64,000 bases of DNA, from contig JAHBTX010000004.1 of the NCBI GenBank assembly GCA_019638395.1, positions 124,001-188,000 on the forward strand. Direction: 5' to 3'. The translations under genes and the position numbers were made by a program. Within the stretch, counting starts at the first letter, position 1; the number at the start of each line of letters is the position of its first letter. A model generated the notes under the pieces. It was not told the origin of the DNA and did no database searches. It saw nothing but the letters and a program-made list of their open reading frames with translations. Shown here piece after piece: positions 43,566 through 51,915 of this stretch. The stretch comes from Cyclobacteriaceae bacterium. Its GTDB lineage: Bacteria; Bacteroidota; Bacteroidia; Cytophagales; Cyclobacteriaceae.

Positions 43566-44081
43566 ATGAGAAAAGTAATTGCAGCTTTTAATATAACGCT
43601 GGATGGAAACTGCGATCATACTGCCGGAATTCCAGATGAAGAAATACATAACCATTACACTGAATTGCTCAATAAAGCTGTCGTGATTTTGTATGGCAGA
43701 ATTACATACCAGCTAATGCAATTTTGGCAAACGCTACTAAAACAACCTTCCGGAAATATGTTGATGGATGCCTTTGCTGAGGCAATAAATAAAATACCCA
43801 AAATTGTCTTTTCACGAACGCTGGAAAATTTCGGTTGGAATACTTCCGTACTTGCAACTGAACCTGTTGAAGCAGAAGTTTTAAGACTTAAGCAACTTGA
43901 GGGAAATGATATTTTTGTTGGTAGCCGAAGTTTAATCATTTAGTTATTAGAGCTTAAATTGATAGCTGAACTTCAGCTTTGTGTTCATCCGGTTATAGCC
44001 GGTAAGGGTCTGCCATTGGTGGAACACTTAACTGACAGGATAGAGTTAAAACTTACTAACTCAAAAGTTTTTTCTGGGTAA
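43566..44081 (+). pseudogene. Dihydrofolate reductase-like (RibD C-terminal) gene with in-frame stop
   Basis: The frame opens at ATG 43566 and encodes RibD_C/DHFR-like segments (KVIAAFNITLDGNCDH, AVVILYGRITYQLMQFW, KIVFSRTLENFGWNT, NDIFVGSRSLII). TAG at 43941-43943 interrupts it, but the same frame continues with LLELKLIAELQLCVHPVIAG and KGLPLVEHL, the expected continuation, to TAA at 44079-44081. The usual C-terminal aromatic strand is also lost. One CAG to TAG change would explain the break. Probably nonfunctional. Confidence 0.8.
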
Positions 44082-44184
44082 ATTGTAAGGTGGTTCTATA
44101 ATTTTAGATCTCTTGCACGATGATGAATATTGGTCCAAATCAGTTTAACCATTTACTCATTTTAGCTTTGGCTTGTCCCAAGCT

Positions 44185-44268
44185 GTTCGACATTTGTTAA
44201 TGTCGAACGACAGATAATTGAGGATTTAAAATCCTAGCCATCCCCGTTCGCGATTACAAATCGCGAAC
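44185..44268. repeat. Cluster of three hairpins, REP-like
   Basis: GTTCGACATT-TGTT-AATGTCGAAC (44185-44208), AGGATTTAAAATCCT (44221-44235) and GTTCGCGATT-ACA-AATCGCGAAC (44246-44268) are all perfect stems. The spacer follows the DHFR-like pseudogene and precedes the MacB-like permease stop. It resembles dispersed REP/hairpin elements of Bacteroidota; AGCTATCGG follows directly. Confidence 0.7.
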
Positions 44269-44345
44269 AGCTATCGGCCTCACCCTGCTTTTACATAATG
44301 CACCCTTTCAGGGCTTATCTTTACCATTACCAACTCTTTCTAAAC

Positions 44346-46736
44346 TCACTCACTTCTCAAACTATTCACCGGATTTGCCATAGCCGCTTTAATAGATTGA
44401 TAACTTACCGTAAGTAATGTAAGCGTGATCGAACCCACTCCTGCGGCTACAAAAATCCACCACGCTATGTCGCTGCGATATTGATATTTCTGTAACCAGT
44501 TGTGCATTACGTACCACGCAAAAGGCATGGCGAATACCAATGAAATGATAACAAGTATTAAAAAATCTTTTGAGAGCATGCCCCATAAGTTCACCACACT
44601 GGCGCCCATTACCTTGCGCACCCCAATTTCTTTGGTACGTTGCTCGGCAACAAAACTAGCCAAACCAAAAATACCGAGGCAACTGATAAACACGGCAAGT
44701 ATAGCAAAGAAACTCGCCAGTTTGCCCACGCGTTCTTCATCGCTGAACTTGCGCGCGTATTCTATATCCACAAACTCATAACTGAAAGGCGATTCCGGGC
44801 TATAGTGTGTAAAAATTGTTTTGATTTTTTCGAGTGCATCGTGCGAACTCATTTCCGGGTTTAGTTTCAGAATAACCAGGTTCGCATTGTCGTTGCGATC
44901 AATGTGCCACAACGAAGCCCGCACCGGCTCATAGGGCGATTCAATAATCATGTCTTCAATAATGCCAATGATTTTGTAGGGCCGATCATTCCATGTAAGT
45001 GTTTCGCCAATCGGATTTTCCAATGCTAAGAATTTAGCGGCTGCTTCATTTATTACAAATGCATTCGAATCGCTTGCAAACTCGCGCGAGAAATCGCGAC
45101 CTTCTTTAAATTTCCAACCTACAGTTTTGCCAAACTCATGGCTTACTCCGTTATTCGGAAAGTCAACTGCTAATGCCGGGTCTTTACCCGTCCAGTTGAA
45201 ACCACCGTTACTGTTCCATACTTGTGTAGTTGGGCTTCCGGCTTCCGTCATCTCTAAAATAGCACCCTGACTTTTCAACTCGTTGCGCACCGCTTCAAAG
45301 TGATTGTGTATATCGGGTGTTTGCAGATAAATATTAATTAATCCGTTGCGCTCGTAGCCAATGGGTCGGTCTTTGGCAAATTCAATTTGCCGAAACACCA
45401 CAATAGTACCAATGATCAGGATTACTGAAACGGTAAATTGAAGTACCACCAACACTTTGCGTGGAAGAGAAGCAAGCCGGCCTACACGAAACGTTCCCTT
45501 CAAAACTTTTACCGGTTGAAATGACGATAGATATAAGGCCGGATAACTGCCTGCAAGAATGCCTGTGATTAAACTGAATGCAAGACCAATCAACCAGAAC
45601 GTAGGGCTGTTCCACAGCAGTGTAAGTTTTTTACCGGCCACATCGTTAAATGCTGGTAAGGCTAAGTAAACCAAACCCAACGAAAAAATAAATGCCAGTA
45701 TGGCAACCACAATTGATTCAGAAAAAAACTGATTGATTAATTGTGCGCGCATGGAGCCAATCGATTTACGAATGCCTACTTCTTTGGCGCGCTTTTCAGA
45801 ACGGGCTGTACTCAGATTCATAAAATTGATACACGCCAGCAACAGCACAAACACCCCAATAATGCCGAACATCCAAACAAATTCAATTCTACCACCAACA
45901 TTCTGACCGTTTTTAAAATCAGAATACAAACGCCATTTGCTCATGGGGTGCAGAAATACTTCTGGCTTATAGTTGCGCCCGCCTTCATCTACCTTATTTA
46001 GTTTTACATCTACAATTTTTACCGAGACAAGTTCCATATCGGCATTCTCGGCAAGCATGGCCCATGTTTGGGTAAAGTTGCTGCCCCACGGGTTGGTCAT
46101 GGTTTTTATCCATTCGTTTTCGATGATGTATAAATCCCATGGCATTATAAAACTCATGTCGCGAAACTTTGAGTTATGGGGCATATCTTCATACACACCG
46201 GTAACTTTCACATCGTTTTTATTGTTGATGCGCATGGTTTGCCCGATGGGATCGGCATCATCGAAGTAGGCTTTGGCAACCGATTCGGATAATACAATCG
46301 AGTAGGGGTCTTTCAGTGCTTGCTCAGGATCGCCTCGCAGTAATTTAATAGAGAACATGTCAATCACCTCGGGTTCCCAATACATACCGCTCTTGTTGAA
46401 TTTTCGTTCGCCTACGGTAAGAATGCGCCCGAAGTTCCAACTGGATTGTATTACGTATTTGAAGTCGCTGCCATAATTATTTCGGATTTCTTCCGCCATT
46501 ACATACGGATTCGAAACCTGCGAACGCTTTTCGCCATTGTATAAATTATGTTGCCACACCTGTGCGATGCGATCGTAGTTCTTATGATTTCTGTTAAAGG
46601 TTAGTTCGTCCCATATCCACAACCCGATAAGCAAGGCTACACCCATACCGGCTGCTAATCCGGCAATATTGATAAAAGTATAGCCTTTGTTTTTAAGGAG
46701 GTTACGAAAAGCGATTTTGAAATAACTACGTAGCAT
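44346..46736 (-). CDS. MacB/FtsX-type ABC transporter permease
   Basis: 796 residues. Two halves, each with a MacB_PCD periplasmic region and FtsX core: an N-terminal helix (YTFINIAGLAAGMGVALLIG), three helices around residues 285-400 (IIGVFVLLLACINFMNLSTA, GIRKSIGSMRAQLINQF), and a second set at the C-terminus (IGVRKVMGASVVNLWGML, GSITLTLLTVSYQSIKAAMA). This is the Bacteroidota single-chain permease. No ATPase gene is adjacent, so the partner is elsewhere. Substrate unknown. Confidence 0.92.
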   Translation of the reverse strand: MLRSYFKIAFRNLLKNKGYTFINIAGLAAGMGVALLIGLWIWDELTFNRNHKNYDRIAQVWQHNLYNGEKRSQVSNPYVMAEEIRNNYGSDFKYVIQSSWNFGRILTVGERKFNKSGMYWEPEVIDMFSIKLLRGDPEQALKDPYSIVLSESVAKAYFDDADPIGQTMRINNKNDVKVTGVYEDMPHNSKFRDMSFIMPWDLYIIENEWIKTMTNPWGSNFTQTWAMLAENADMELVSVKIVDVKLNKVDEGGRNYKPEVFLHPMSKWRLYSDFKNGQNVGGRIEFVWMFGIIGVFVLLLACINFMNLSTARSEKRAKEVGIRKSIGSMRAQLINQFFSESIVVAILAFIFSLGLVYLALPAFNDVAGKKLTLLWNSPTFWLIGLAFSLITGILAGSYPALYLSSFQPVKVLKGTFRVGRLASLPRKVLVVLQFTVSVILIIGTIVVFRQIEFAKDRPIGYERNGLINIYLQTPDIHNHFEAVRNELKSQGAILEMTEAGSPTTQVWNSNGGFNWTGKDPALAVDFPNNGVSHEFGKTVGWKFKEGRDFSREFASDSNAFVINEAAAKFLALENPIGETLTWNDRPYKIIGIIEDMIIESPYEPVRASLWHIDRNDNANLVILKLNPEMSSHDALEKIKTIFTHYSPESPFSYEFVDIEYARKFSDEERVGKLASFFAILAVFISCLGIFGLASFVAEQRTKEIGVRKVMGASVVNLWGMLSKDFLILVIISLVFAMPFAWYVMHNWLQKYQYRSDIAWWIFVAAGVGSITLTLLTVSYQSIKAAMANPVNSLRSE

Positions 46737-46817
46737 AATGTTGGGTTTTGGGAATACCCTTTAGATACTGCACTCAATCCAAAAAGTTGCATCCGCGAAG
46801 TACTTATTTATAAACGG

Positions 46818-47723
46818 TTAAAGCTGTTGTTCACTTTTGGCCATCTCCCAACCTATAATGCTCTTTTTTCGAACACTTTCCCATCGGTATTCACCCAAAA
46901 TGCCATCCTTGCGAATTACCCGATGACAGGGGATGAGATACGCAATATGATTGGCACCCACAGCCGAACCCACCGCTTGCAATGCTTTTGGATTCCCGAT
47001 TTTGTTCGCGATGCTTTGGTAAGTAGTAACATGTCCGATTGGCAATCGCAGTAATGCTTCCCAAACTTTAATCTGGAAGTTGGTGCCTTTGATGAAGAGA
47101 TGAAGTCCCTCACCCCGACCTCGTTCCTCGGTCACCCCTCTTCCCGATACTCTATCGGGAGAGAGGAGTAGGGGTGAGGGAAAAATTTTAGCGACATACT
47201 CCTTTACCAACTCTTTATTCTCTCTGAAAACAGAATTATGCCAATACGTTTTCATTTCTTCCAGGCTTGCAAATACATCACCATCGGTCTGAATAAAAGA
47301 TAGCCAGCAAATACCCCGCTCGCTGATTCCGATTAGCGCAGTACCAAAATGTGTTTCGGTAAATCCATATTGAATGGTAATACCACCGCGCTGTTTGTAC
47401 TCTTGCGGTGTTACGGCTTCGAGTGTGGTAAACAAATCGTACACACGCGATTGACTGGATAACCCTGCGGCCTCGGCAGCTTCTACTACAGTTGTCGTTT
47501 CTTTTAATTTTGATTTTAGAAAGTCAACGGTTAAGTATTGTAAAAAACGTTTGGGACTAATACCCGCCCATTCGGTAAACAAACGTTGAAAATGAAATGG
47601 CGAAACGTGTACCTGTTCAGCAATTTCATCCAACTCTGGCTGATGTTGAAAATTTTTTTCGAGGTATTCGATGGCCTGCGCAATGCGCTGATAATTGAGT
47701 TCGGCTTGCGTTTGCATGATCAT
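46818..47723 (-). CDS. Ada-like protein: AraC domain plus methylguanine-DNA methyltransferase, with palindrome-encoded insert
   Basis: 301 residues. AraC-type helix-turn-helix region, residues 10-105 (IAEQVHVSPFHFQRLFTEW), then the alkyltransferase domain with RNAse-like lobe and active-site PCHRV in YLIPCHRVIRKDGILGEY; the cysteine accepts the alkyl group. It lacks the N-terminal Ada zinc domain. Residues around 184-209 (SPLLLSPDRVSGRGVTEERG) are encoded by the palindromic element 47107-47180 and have no counterpart in the family. The frame is preserved through the insert. Confidence 0.92.
   Translation of the reverse strand: MIMQTQAELNYQRIAQAIEYLEKNFQHQPELDEIAEQVHVSPFHFQRLFTEWAGISPKRFLQYLTVDFLKSKLKETTTVVEAAEAAGLSSQSRVYDLFTTLEAVTPQEYKQRGGITIQYGFTETHFGTALIGISERGICWLSFIQTDGDVFASLEEMKTYWHNSVFRENKELVKEYVAKIFPSPLLLSPDRVSGRGVTEERGRGEGLHLFIKGTNFQIKVWEALLRLPIGHVTTYQSIANKIGNPKALQAVGSAVGANHIAYLIPCHRVIRKDGILGEYRWESVRKKSIIGWEMAKSEQQL
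47107..47180. repeat. 74-bp palindromic element inside Ada-like coding sequence
   Basis: Ends are CCCTCACCCC (47107-47116) and GGGGTGAGGG (47171-47180), a perfect 10-bp terminal pair. The centre is TCCCGATA-CTC-TATCGGGA (47142-47160), a variant of the palindrome in the tmRNA and tRNA relic. Flanking CCTCT/AGAGG-type pairs fill the stem. The element is in frame with no stop, and adds roughly 25 residues. Confidence 0.85.
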
Positions 47724-47841
47724 AAAACTAAAGTTTTTGTTGCTGCAAACCTCACTAACTTAACGTTTCAGCTCAACCTGTTTCTTGCGGTGTACACCAA
47801 AACGCAGATAAAAGATAACCTGGTAAACAAAGTGCACATTC

Positions 47842-47917
47842 GGCCAGGGATAGAAGTGAAAAGCCCGCTAAGGGTTGTGTTGCGCGTGGGCGCGGACTTG
47901 CAACGGATAGCCCGGCC
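47842..47917. repeat. Probable dispersed GC-rich repeat
   Basis: Within the 317-bp spacer before the GMC gene (47724-48040) lies a GC-rich block with GGCCAGGGATAG at the left, GCGCGTGGGCGCGG in the middle and GGATAGCCCGGCC at the right. Blocks of this form recur in Bacteroidota intergenic regions in my memory of genomes, and a shorter relative with CGGGCTTTCGGCACTCGC is seen near 23875-23895. No gene is present in this spacer. Confidence 0.5.
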
Positions 47918-48040
47918 GAGCGGAGCTGTGCATAGTGGGTAGGGCGAGGGGCCGCCAAAAGAATTGTAAATGTTGTATCCTCAAGGAGGTTGGCAACCTT
48001 ACAAAAATCACCTAAATTTCAATTCACAACCTTCACTTAC

Positions 48041-49750
48041 ATGAATCTAAACCTGAAAGCCGAACAACAAAATACCTTCGATGCCATTGTGGTGGGCACG
48101 GGCATTAGCGGTGGCTGGGCCGCCAAAGAACTTACTGAAAAAGGATTAAAGACACTGGTGCTGGAACGCGGTCGCCCGGTGAAGCATCAGGTCGATTATC
48201 CTACCATGAACAAAGACCCGTGGCAACTTCCGTTTGGCAACCGGCTTACACCTGATGATTTGAAATTAATTCCGGTGCAAAAAAGAACAGGTTGGATAAG
48301 TCAGGCAACCAAACATTGGTGGGTGAACGATCTTGAAAATCCTTATACAGAAGTAAAACCATTTGATTGGATTCGCGGCTATCATGAAGGTGGGCGCTCC
48401 ATCATGTGGGGCAAACAAACCTATCGATTATCAGATTTGGATTTTGAAGCGAATGCCAAAGAAGGTATAGGTGTGGATTGGCCAATCCGTTACAAAGATA
48501 TTTCGCCTTGGTACGATTATGTGGAAACGTATATCGGTGTAAGTGGTCGTGCCGAAGGATTGGCGCACGTACCAGATGGAAAGTTTCTTCCACCGATGGA
48601 GTTGAATTGTGTGGAAGAAGTGTTCCGCGATAAAGTTGCTGAGAAGTTTGGTGGACGTAAAGTTACGATTGGTCGTGTGGCGCATCTTACTGCACCGTTA
48701 CCACACGATCCTTCGCGCGGGGTGTGTCAATCTCGTAACCTGTGCGATCGCGGTTGTCCGTACGGAGCTTACTTCAGCAGCAATGCATCCACACTTCCGG
48801 CTGCAGCTAAAACCGGCAACATGACCTTGCGACCGCATTCTATCGTACACTCTATTATCTATGATGAGCAAAAAGGTAAAGCGGTTGGCGTGCGTGTATT
48901 GGATGCCGAAACCAAACAAGAAATTGAGTTCTTCGCCAAGATTATTTTCCTGAATGCATCCGCTTTGGGAAGTACACATATCTTATTGAATTCTATTTCA
49001 TCTCGTTTTCCGAACGGCTTGGGTAATGGCAGCGATCAGTTAGGCCGTAACTTAATGGATCATCAATACCGGGCTGGTGCCGATGGTGCCATGGATGGTT
49101 TTGAAGATAAGTATTACATCGGGCGCAGACCCAATGGCATTTACATTCCTCGTTTTCGAAATGTAGGTAATGATAAACGCACCGATTACGTGCGCGGCTT
49201 TGGTTATCAAGGCGCAGCCAGTCGACAAGAGTGGTCGCGCGGAGTAATGGAAATGGCGTATGGATCGCAACTAAAAGAAAAATTGGAAACACCCGGCCCG
49301 TGGCGTATGGGTATTACTGGTTTTGGTGAGTGTTTGCCTTATCAGGAAAATCGTGTAACACTTAATACAGAAAAGAAAGATGTGTATGGCTTGCCTACAT
49401 TAACCATAGATGCCGAGTGGAAACAAAATGAAAAAACAATGCGCGAAGACATGAAGGCTTGCGCAGCCGAAATGCTAGAGGCGGCCGGCTTTAAAAATGT
49501 AACTACGTTCGATGCGCCTAATAATATCGGGCAAGGCATTCATGAAATGGGAACTGCCCGTATGGGTAAAGATCCAAAAACATCAGTGTTGAATAAGTGG
49601 AACCAGGTGCACGAAGCTCCCAATGTATTTGTAACCGATGGTGCTGCCATGACTTCTTCGGCTTGCCAGAATCCCTCGCTTACCTACATGGCGCTTACTG
49701 CGCGTGCGGCTGATTATGCTGTTAATGAATTAAAGAAACAAAACCTGTAA
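48041..49750 (+). CDS. GMC-family oxidoreductase (large dehydrogenase subunit)
   Basis: 569 residues from the ATG at 48041; an upstream TTG at 47990 is possible but unlikely. FAD-binding VVGTGISGGWAAKELTEKG and LVLERGRPV, WGKQTYRLSDLDFE, and the C-terminal GMC motifs IHEMGTARMG and TDGAAMTSSACQNPSLTYMA, with the active-site histidine in HEMGTARMG. No signal peptide is visible, so export would rely on the Tat signal of its subunit 3 partner. Four bp precede the small subunit gene. Confidence 0.94.
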   Translation: MNLNLKAEQQNTFDAIVVGTGISGGWAAKELTEKGLKTLVLERGRPVKHQVDYPTMNKDPWQLPFGNRLTPDDLKLIPVQKRTGWISQATKHWWVNDLENPYTEVKPFDWIRGYHEGGRSIMWGKQTYRLSDLDFEANAKEGIGVDWPIRYKDISPWYDYVETYIGVSGRAEGLAHVPDGKFLPPMELNCVEEVFRDKVAEKFGGRKVTIGRVAHLTAPLPHDPSRGVCQSRNLCDRGCPYGAYFSSNASTLPAAAKTGNMTLRPHSIVHSIIYDEQKGKAVGVRVLDAETKQEIEFFAKIIFLNASALGSTHILLNSISSRFPNGLGNGSDQLGRNLMDHQYRAGADGAMDGFEDKYYIGRRPNGIYIPRFRNVGNDKRTDYVRGFGYQGAASRQEWSRGVMEMAYGSQLKEKLETPGPWRMGITGFGECLPYQENRVTLNTEKKDVYGLPTLTIDAEWKQNEKTMREDMKACAAEMLEAAGFKNVTTFDAPNNIGQGIHEMGTARMGKDPKTSVLNKWNQVHEAPNVFVTDGAAMTSSACQNPSLTYMALTARAADYAVNELKKQNL

Positions 49751-49753
49751 CCC

Positions 49754-50356
49754 ATGGATAGGAGAGAAGCATTACAAAAAGCAAGTCTGATCTTAGGCTA
49801 TGCTATTACCGGCCCTACGTTAGCTGGAGTATTAAGTGGCTGCAAGGCTACACCCGAAGCAGGTTTTACACCGGCATTCTTTTCAAATGAACAAGGGGTG
49901 TTGATTGAAACGCTGGCAGAGATTATTATTCCAAAGACAGCTACACCCGGAGCGAAGGAAGCCGGAGTGCCCCAGTTTATGGATACGTTGATTGCGAATG
50001 TGTATTCAAAAGAACAACAAGAAAAATTTATTGCTGATCTGATTGCATTTGATGCGGATGCAAAAGCAACATTTGGAAATTCTTTTATTGAATGCGGTGC
50101 TGAAGAACAACTACAACATTTTGAGAAACATCATGCGCAAGCTATAAGCGATGCAACGGGTGGTGGCCCTACAGGCTGGTGGAATGCCGGCACCGGTAGC
50201 GATAAACCGTTTGTGCTAAAAATAAAAGAGTTGGTGCTGGCAGGTTATTTCACCAGCGAAGTTGGTGCAACACAAGCATTGCAATACAATCCCGTGCCCG
50301 GACCGTTTAGGGGCTGTGTTCCTTTGGCGGAAGTGGGTAAGGCGTGGGCGACTTAA
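49754..50356 (+). CDS. Gluconate 2-dehydrogenase subunit 3 family protein
   Basis: 200 residues. Tat-like N-terminus MDRREALQKASLILGYAITG, then a predominantly helical domain: LIETLAEIIIPKTATPGAKE, YSKEQQEKFIADLIAFDADA, and FTSEVGATQALQYNPVPG near the end. It partners the GMC flavoprotein encoded 4 bp upstream; the pair forms a periplasmic sugar dehydrogenase of unknown substrate. Confidence 0.92.
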   Translation: MDRREALQKASLILGYAITGPTLAGVLSGCKATPEAGFTPAFFSNEQGVLIETLAEIIIPKTATPGAKEAGVPQFMDTLIANVYSKEQQEKFIADLIAFDADAKATFGNSFIECGAEEQLQHFEKHHAQAISDATGGGPTGWWNAGTGSDKPFVLKIKELVLAGYFTSEVGATQALQYNPVPGPFRGCVPLAEVGKAWAT

Positions 50357-50402
50357 AAGATTGAGTTCTTTATTCATGTTACACATTTGATTCTGCGTAT
50401 TC

Positions 50403-50509
50403 CCTCACCCTAATAGAGCTAATCAAATGGCACGATTTATTTTGCCCTTCTCCCTAAGGAGAGGAGAACACAGTAACTGTGCTTACAAGTAAGCGATGCT
50501 GGGGTGAGG
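50403..50509. repeat. Palindromic element with CCTCACCC/GGGTGAGG ends
   Basis: CCTCACCC (50403-50410) pairs with GGGTGAGG (50502-50509). Inside are hairpins TTCTCC/GGAGA near 50449-50464, CACAG-TAA-CTGTG (50469-50481) and CTTAC-AA-GTAAG (50482-50493). The ends match those of the Ada-gene element. It lies between the convergent dehydrogenase subunit and MtgA genes. Confidence 0.75.
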
Positions 50510-50522
50510 CTTGTAACGCCAA

Positions 50523-51251
50523 TTATTTCTTCTTACCCTTCTTCTCCACCTTCGGAACTTCCAACAGCTTCGCTACTTCTTCATCGCCTTGTAGATTATT
50601 CATTTGATTGAGAATCCACGAAGTGCGCCTCGCTACATACGGTGAGGCCGGTTCGGTTTTGTATTTTTTGGGATTGGGTAGTACTGCGGCAATGCGTGCA
50701 GCTTCGGTGCGGGTAAGTTTACTGGCGGGTTTCTTAAAGTATTTCTGTGCGGCTGCTTCTACACCAAAAATTCCGGTACCCATTTCTGAAACATTCAAAT
50801 ACATTTCCAGAATGCGTTCTTTGCTCCACAACAGTTCAATCATAAACGTAAAATAGACTTCCAGTCCTTTGCGGAACCAACTGCGCCCTTGCCACAGAAA
50901 AACATTTTTTGCCACCTGCTGGCTGATGGTAGAAGCACCACGAACGCGCTTACTTTTCTTGTTGCTCTCCAACGCTTTCTTGATACTTTTGATATCAAAC
51001 CCGTTGTGGTCAGGAAACAACTGATCTTCGGATGCCATCACGGCTAACCGAATGCTGGGCGACATTGCATCAAAATCAACATAATCTCGTTTTAGTCCAT
51101 GGCCTTCTATCCAATTGGTAAGTTGCGTGATGGTAATGGGTGGATTAACCCAGCGCAACACAATAATGTAGAAGAGGTGTAATACAAAAATCCAAAGCGT
51201 AATCCGCTTCAGTTTTTTCCATACCCGCGATAAAAAGTTATTTTTAGCCAT
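50523..51251 (-). CDS. mtgA: Monofunctional peptidoglycan glycosyltransferase
   Basis: 242 residues. One N-terminal helix (ITLWIFVLHLFYIIVLRW), then the GT51 domain: catalytic glutamate in SEDQLFPDHNGFD, RGASTISQQVAKNVFLW, the second glutamate region RKGLEVYFTFMIELLWSKER, and NVSEMGTGIFGVEAAAQKYF. It polymerises lipid II in the periplasm without a transpeptidase domain. The C-terminal tail is lysine-rich. Confidence 0.95.
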   Translation of the reverse strand: MAKNNFLSRVWKKLKRITLWIFVLHLFYIIVLRWVNPPITITQLTNWIEGHGLKRDYVDFDAMSPSIRLAVMASEDQLFPDHNGFDIKSIKKALESNKKSKRVRGASTISQQVAKNVFLWQGRSWFRKGLEVYFTFMIELLWSKERILEMYLNVSEMGTGIFGVEAAAQKYFKKPASKLTRTEAARIAAVLPNPKKYKTEPASPYVARRTSWILNQMNNLQGDEEVAKLLEVPKVEKKGKKK

Positions 51252-51269
51252 CTGATTTCATGATTAGAA

Positions 51270-51399
51270 GTCATCTCAAAAATACTTTGTCATCGCGGAC
51301 ATGATCCGCGATCTGGAAATCTGTGCAAAAAAACGGGATGCCGTGCCGATAGCTATCGGCACGGCATGACAGCTTCACGTATAGTATTTTTGAGATGAC
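51270..51399. mobile_element. 130-bp MITE-like element with 17-bp terminal inverted repeats
   Basis: GTCATCTCAAAAATACT (51270-51286) and its perfect complement AGTATTTTTGAGATGAC (51383-51399) bound the element. Inside are TCGCGGA-N5-TCCGCGA (51293-51311) and a 30-bp perfect palindrome (51338-51367) with the core GCCGATAGCTATCGGC, a variant of CCCGATAGCTATCGGG. It encodes no protein and lies in the divergent spacer of mtgA and the thioesterase. No clear target-site duplication is visible. Confidence 0.8.
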
Positions 51400-51417
51400 A
51401 TTCAGCAAATTAGTAAC

Positions 51418-51846
51418 ATGGCGCGAGTTGAGTTAAACCTTCCCGATAAATTTATTTTCGAAACGCAGTTGACCGTTCGGGCTTCTGATCTCAATTACGG
51501 AAATCATGTTGGTAACGACCGGATACTTACGCTGATGCAGGAAGCGCGGGTCTTATTTTACCAAAGTCTCGGCTTTAAAAACGAAATGAGTTTTGACGGC
51601 AGTATTGGCCATGTAATTGCCGATGCGATTGTGGTTTATAAATCCGAAGCCTTTTTAGCCGATATATTAAGAATTGAAATAGCTATTGCTGATCTAAGTA
51701 AATATGGATTTGATGTCTATTACCGCATCACCAATCAACATAAAAAAGAAGTAGCACGTGGTAAAACCGGTGTGGTTTGTTTTGATTTTGAGAGGCGGAA
51801 GGTGGCACCTGTACCTCAGAAGTTGTTGGAGAAGTTGGTTGGTTGA
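51418..51846 (+). CDS. Acyl-CoA thioesterase, 4HBT hotdog fold
   Basis: 142 residues. Hotdog fold motifs: VRASDLNYGNHVGNDRILTL (D-x-N-Y-G-N-H-V, with the usual catalytic aspartate region) and EARVLFYQSLGF. A later strand block VVYKSEAFLADILRIEIAI and C-terminal RGKTGVVCFDFERRKV complete it. Probably cleaves an acyl-CoA; substrate unknown. Starts 19 bp after the MITE-like element, which may supply part of its 5' region. Confidence 0.88.
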   Translation: MARVELNLPDKFIFETQLTVRASDLNYGNHVGNDRILTLMQEARVLFYQSLGFKNEMSFDGSIGHVIADAIVVYKSEAFLADILRIEIAIADLSKYGFDVYYRITNQHKKEVARGKTGVVCFDFERRKVAPVPQKLLEKLVG

Positions 51847-51851
51847 TTATG

Positions 51852-51912
51852 CTATGTGTTCTATGTTCCTATGTGGTTAATTTTTTACCACATAGAAACA
51901 TAGGTCACATAG
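51852..51912. terminator. Extended imperfect hairpin between convergent genes
   Basis: CTATGTGGT (51869-51877) pairs with ACCACATAG (51887-51895); outer CTATGTT with AACATAG (51861-51867, 51897-51903) and CTATGTG with CACATAG (51852-51858, 51906-51912) continue it. It sits between the thioesterase and the convergent isomerase and contains a TTTTTT loop run. Confidence 0.65.
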
Positions 51913-51915
51913 GAT

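Noticed and set aside
31476-44081. Reassignment of TAG to a sense codon
   Set aside because: Two genes have internal TAG, but intact genes end in TAG (OmpA-type, EthD, vapC, arginase-like), so decay is more likely.
47724-47989. Extra coding frame before the GMC oxidoreductase
   Set aside because: The GC-rich dispersed-like repeat produces the frame; the protein has no plausible features.
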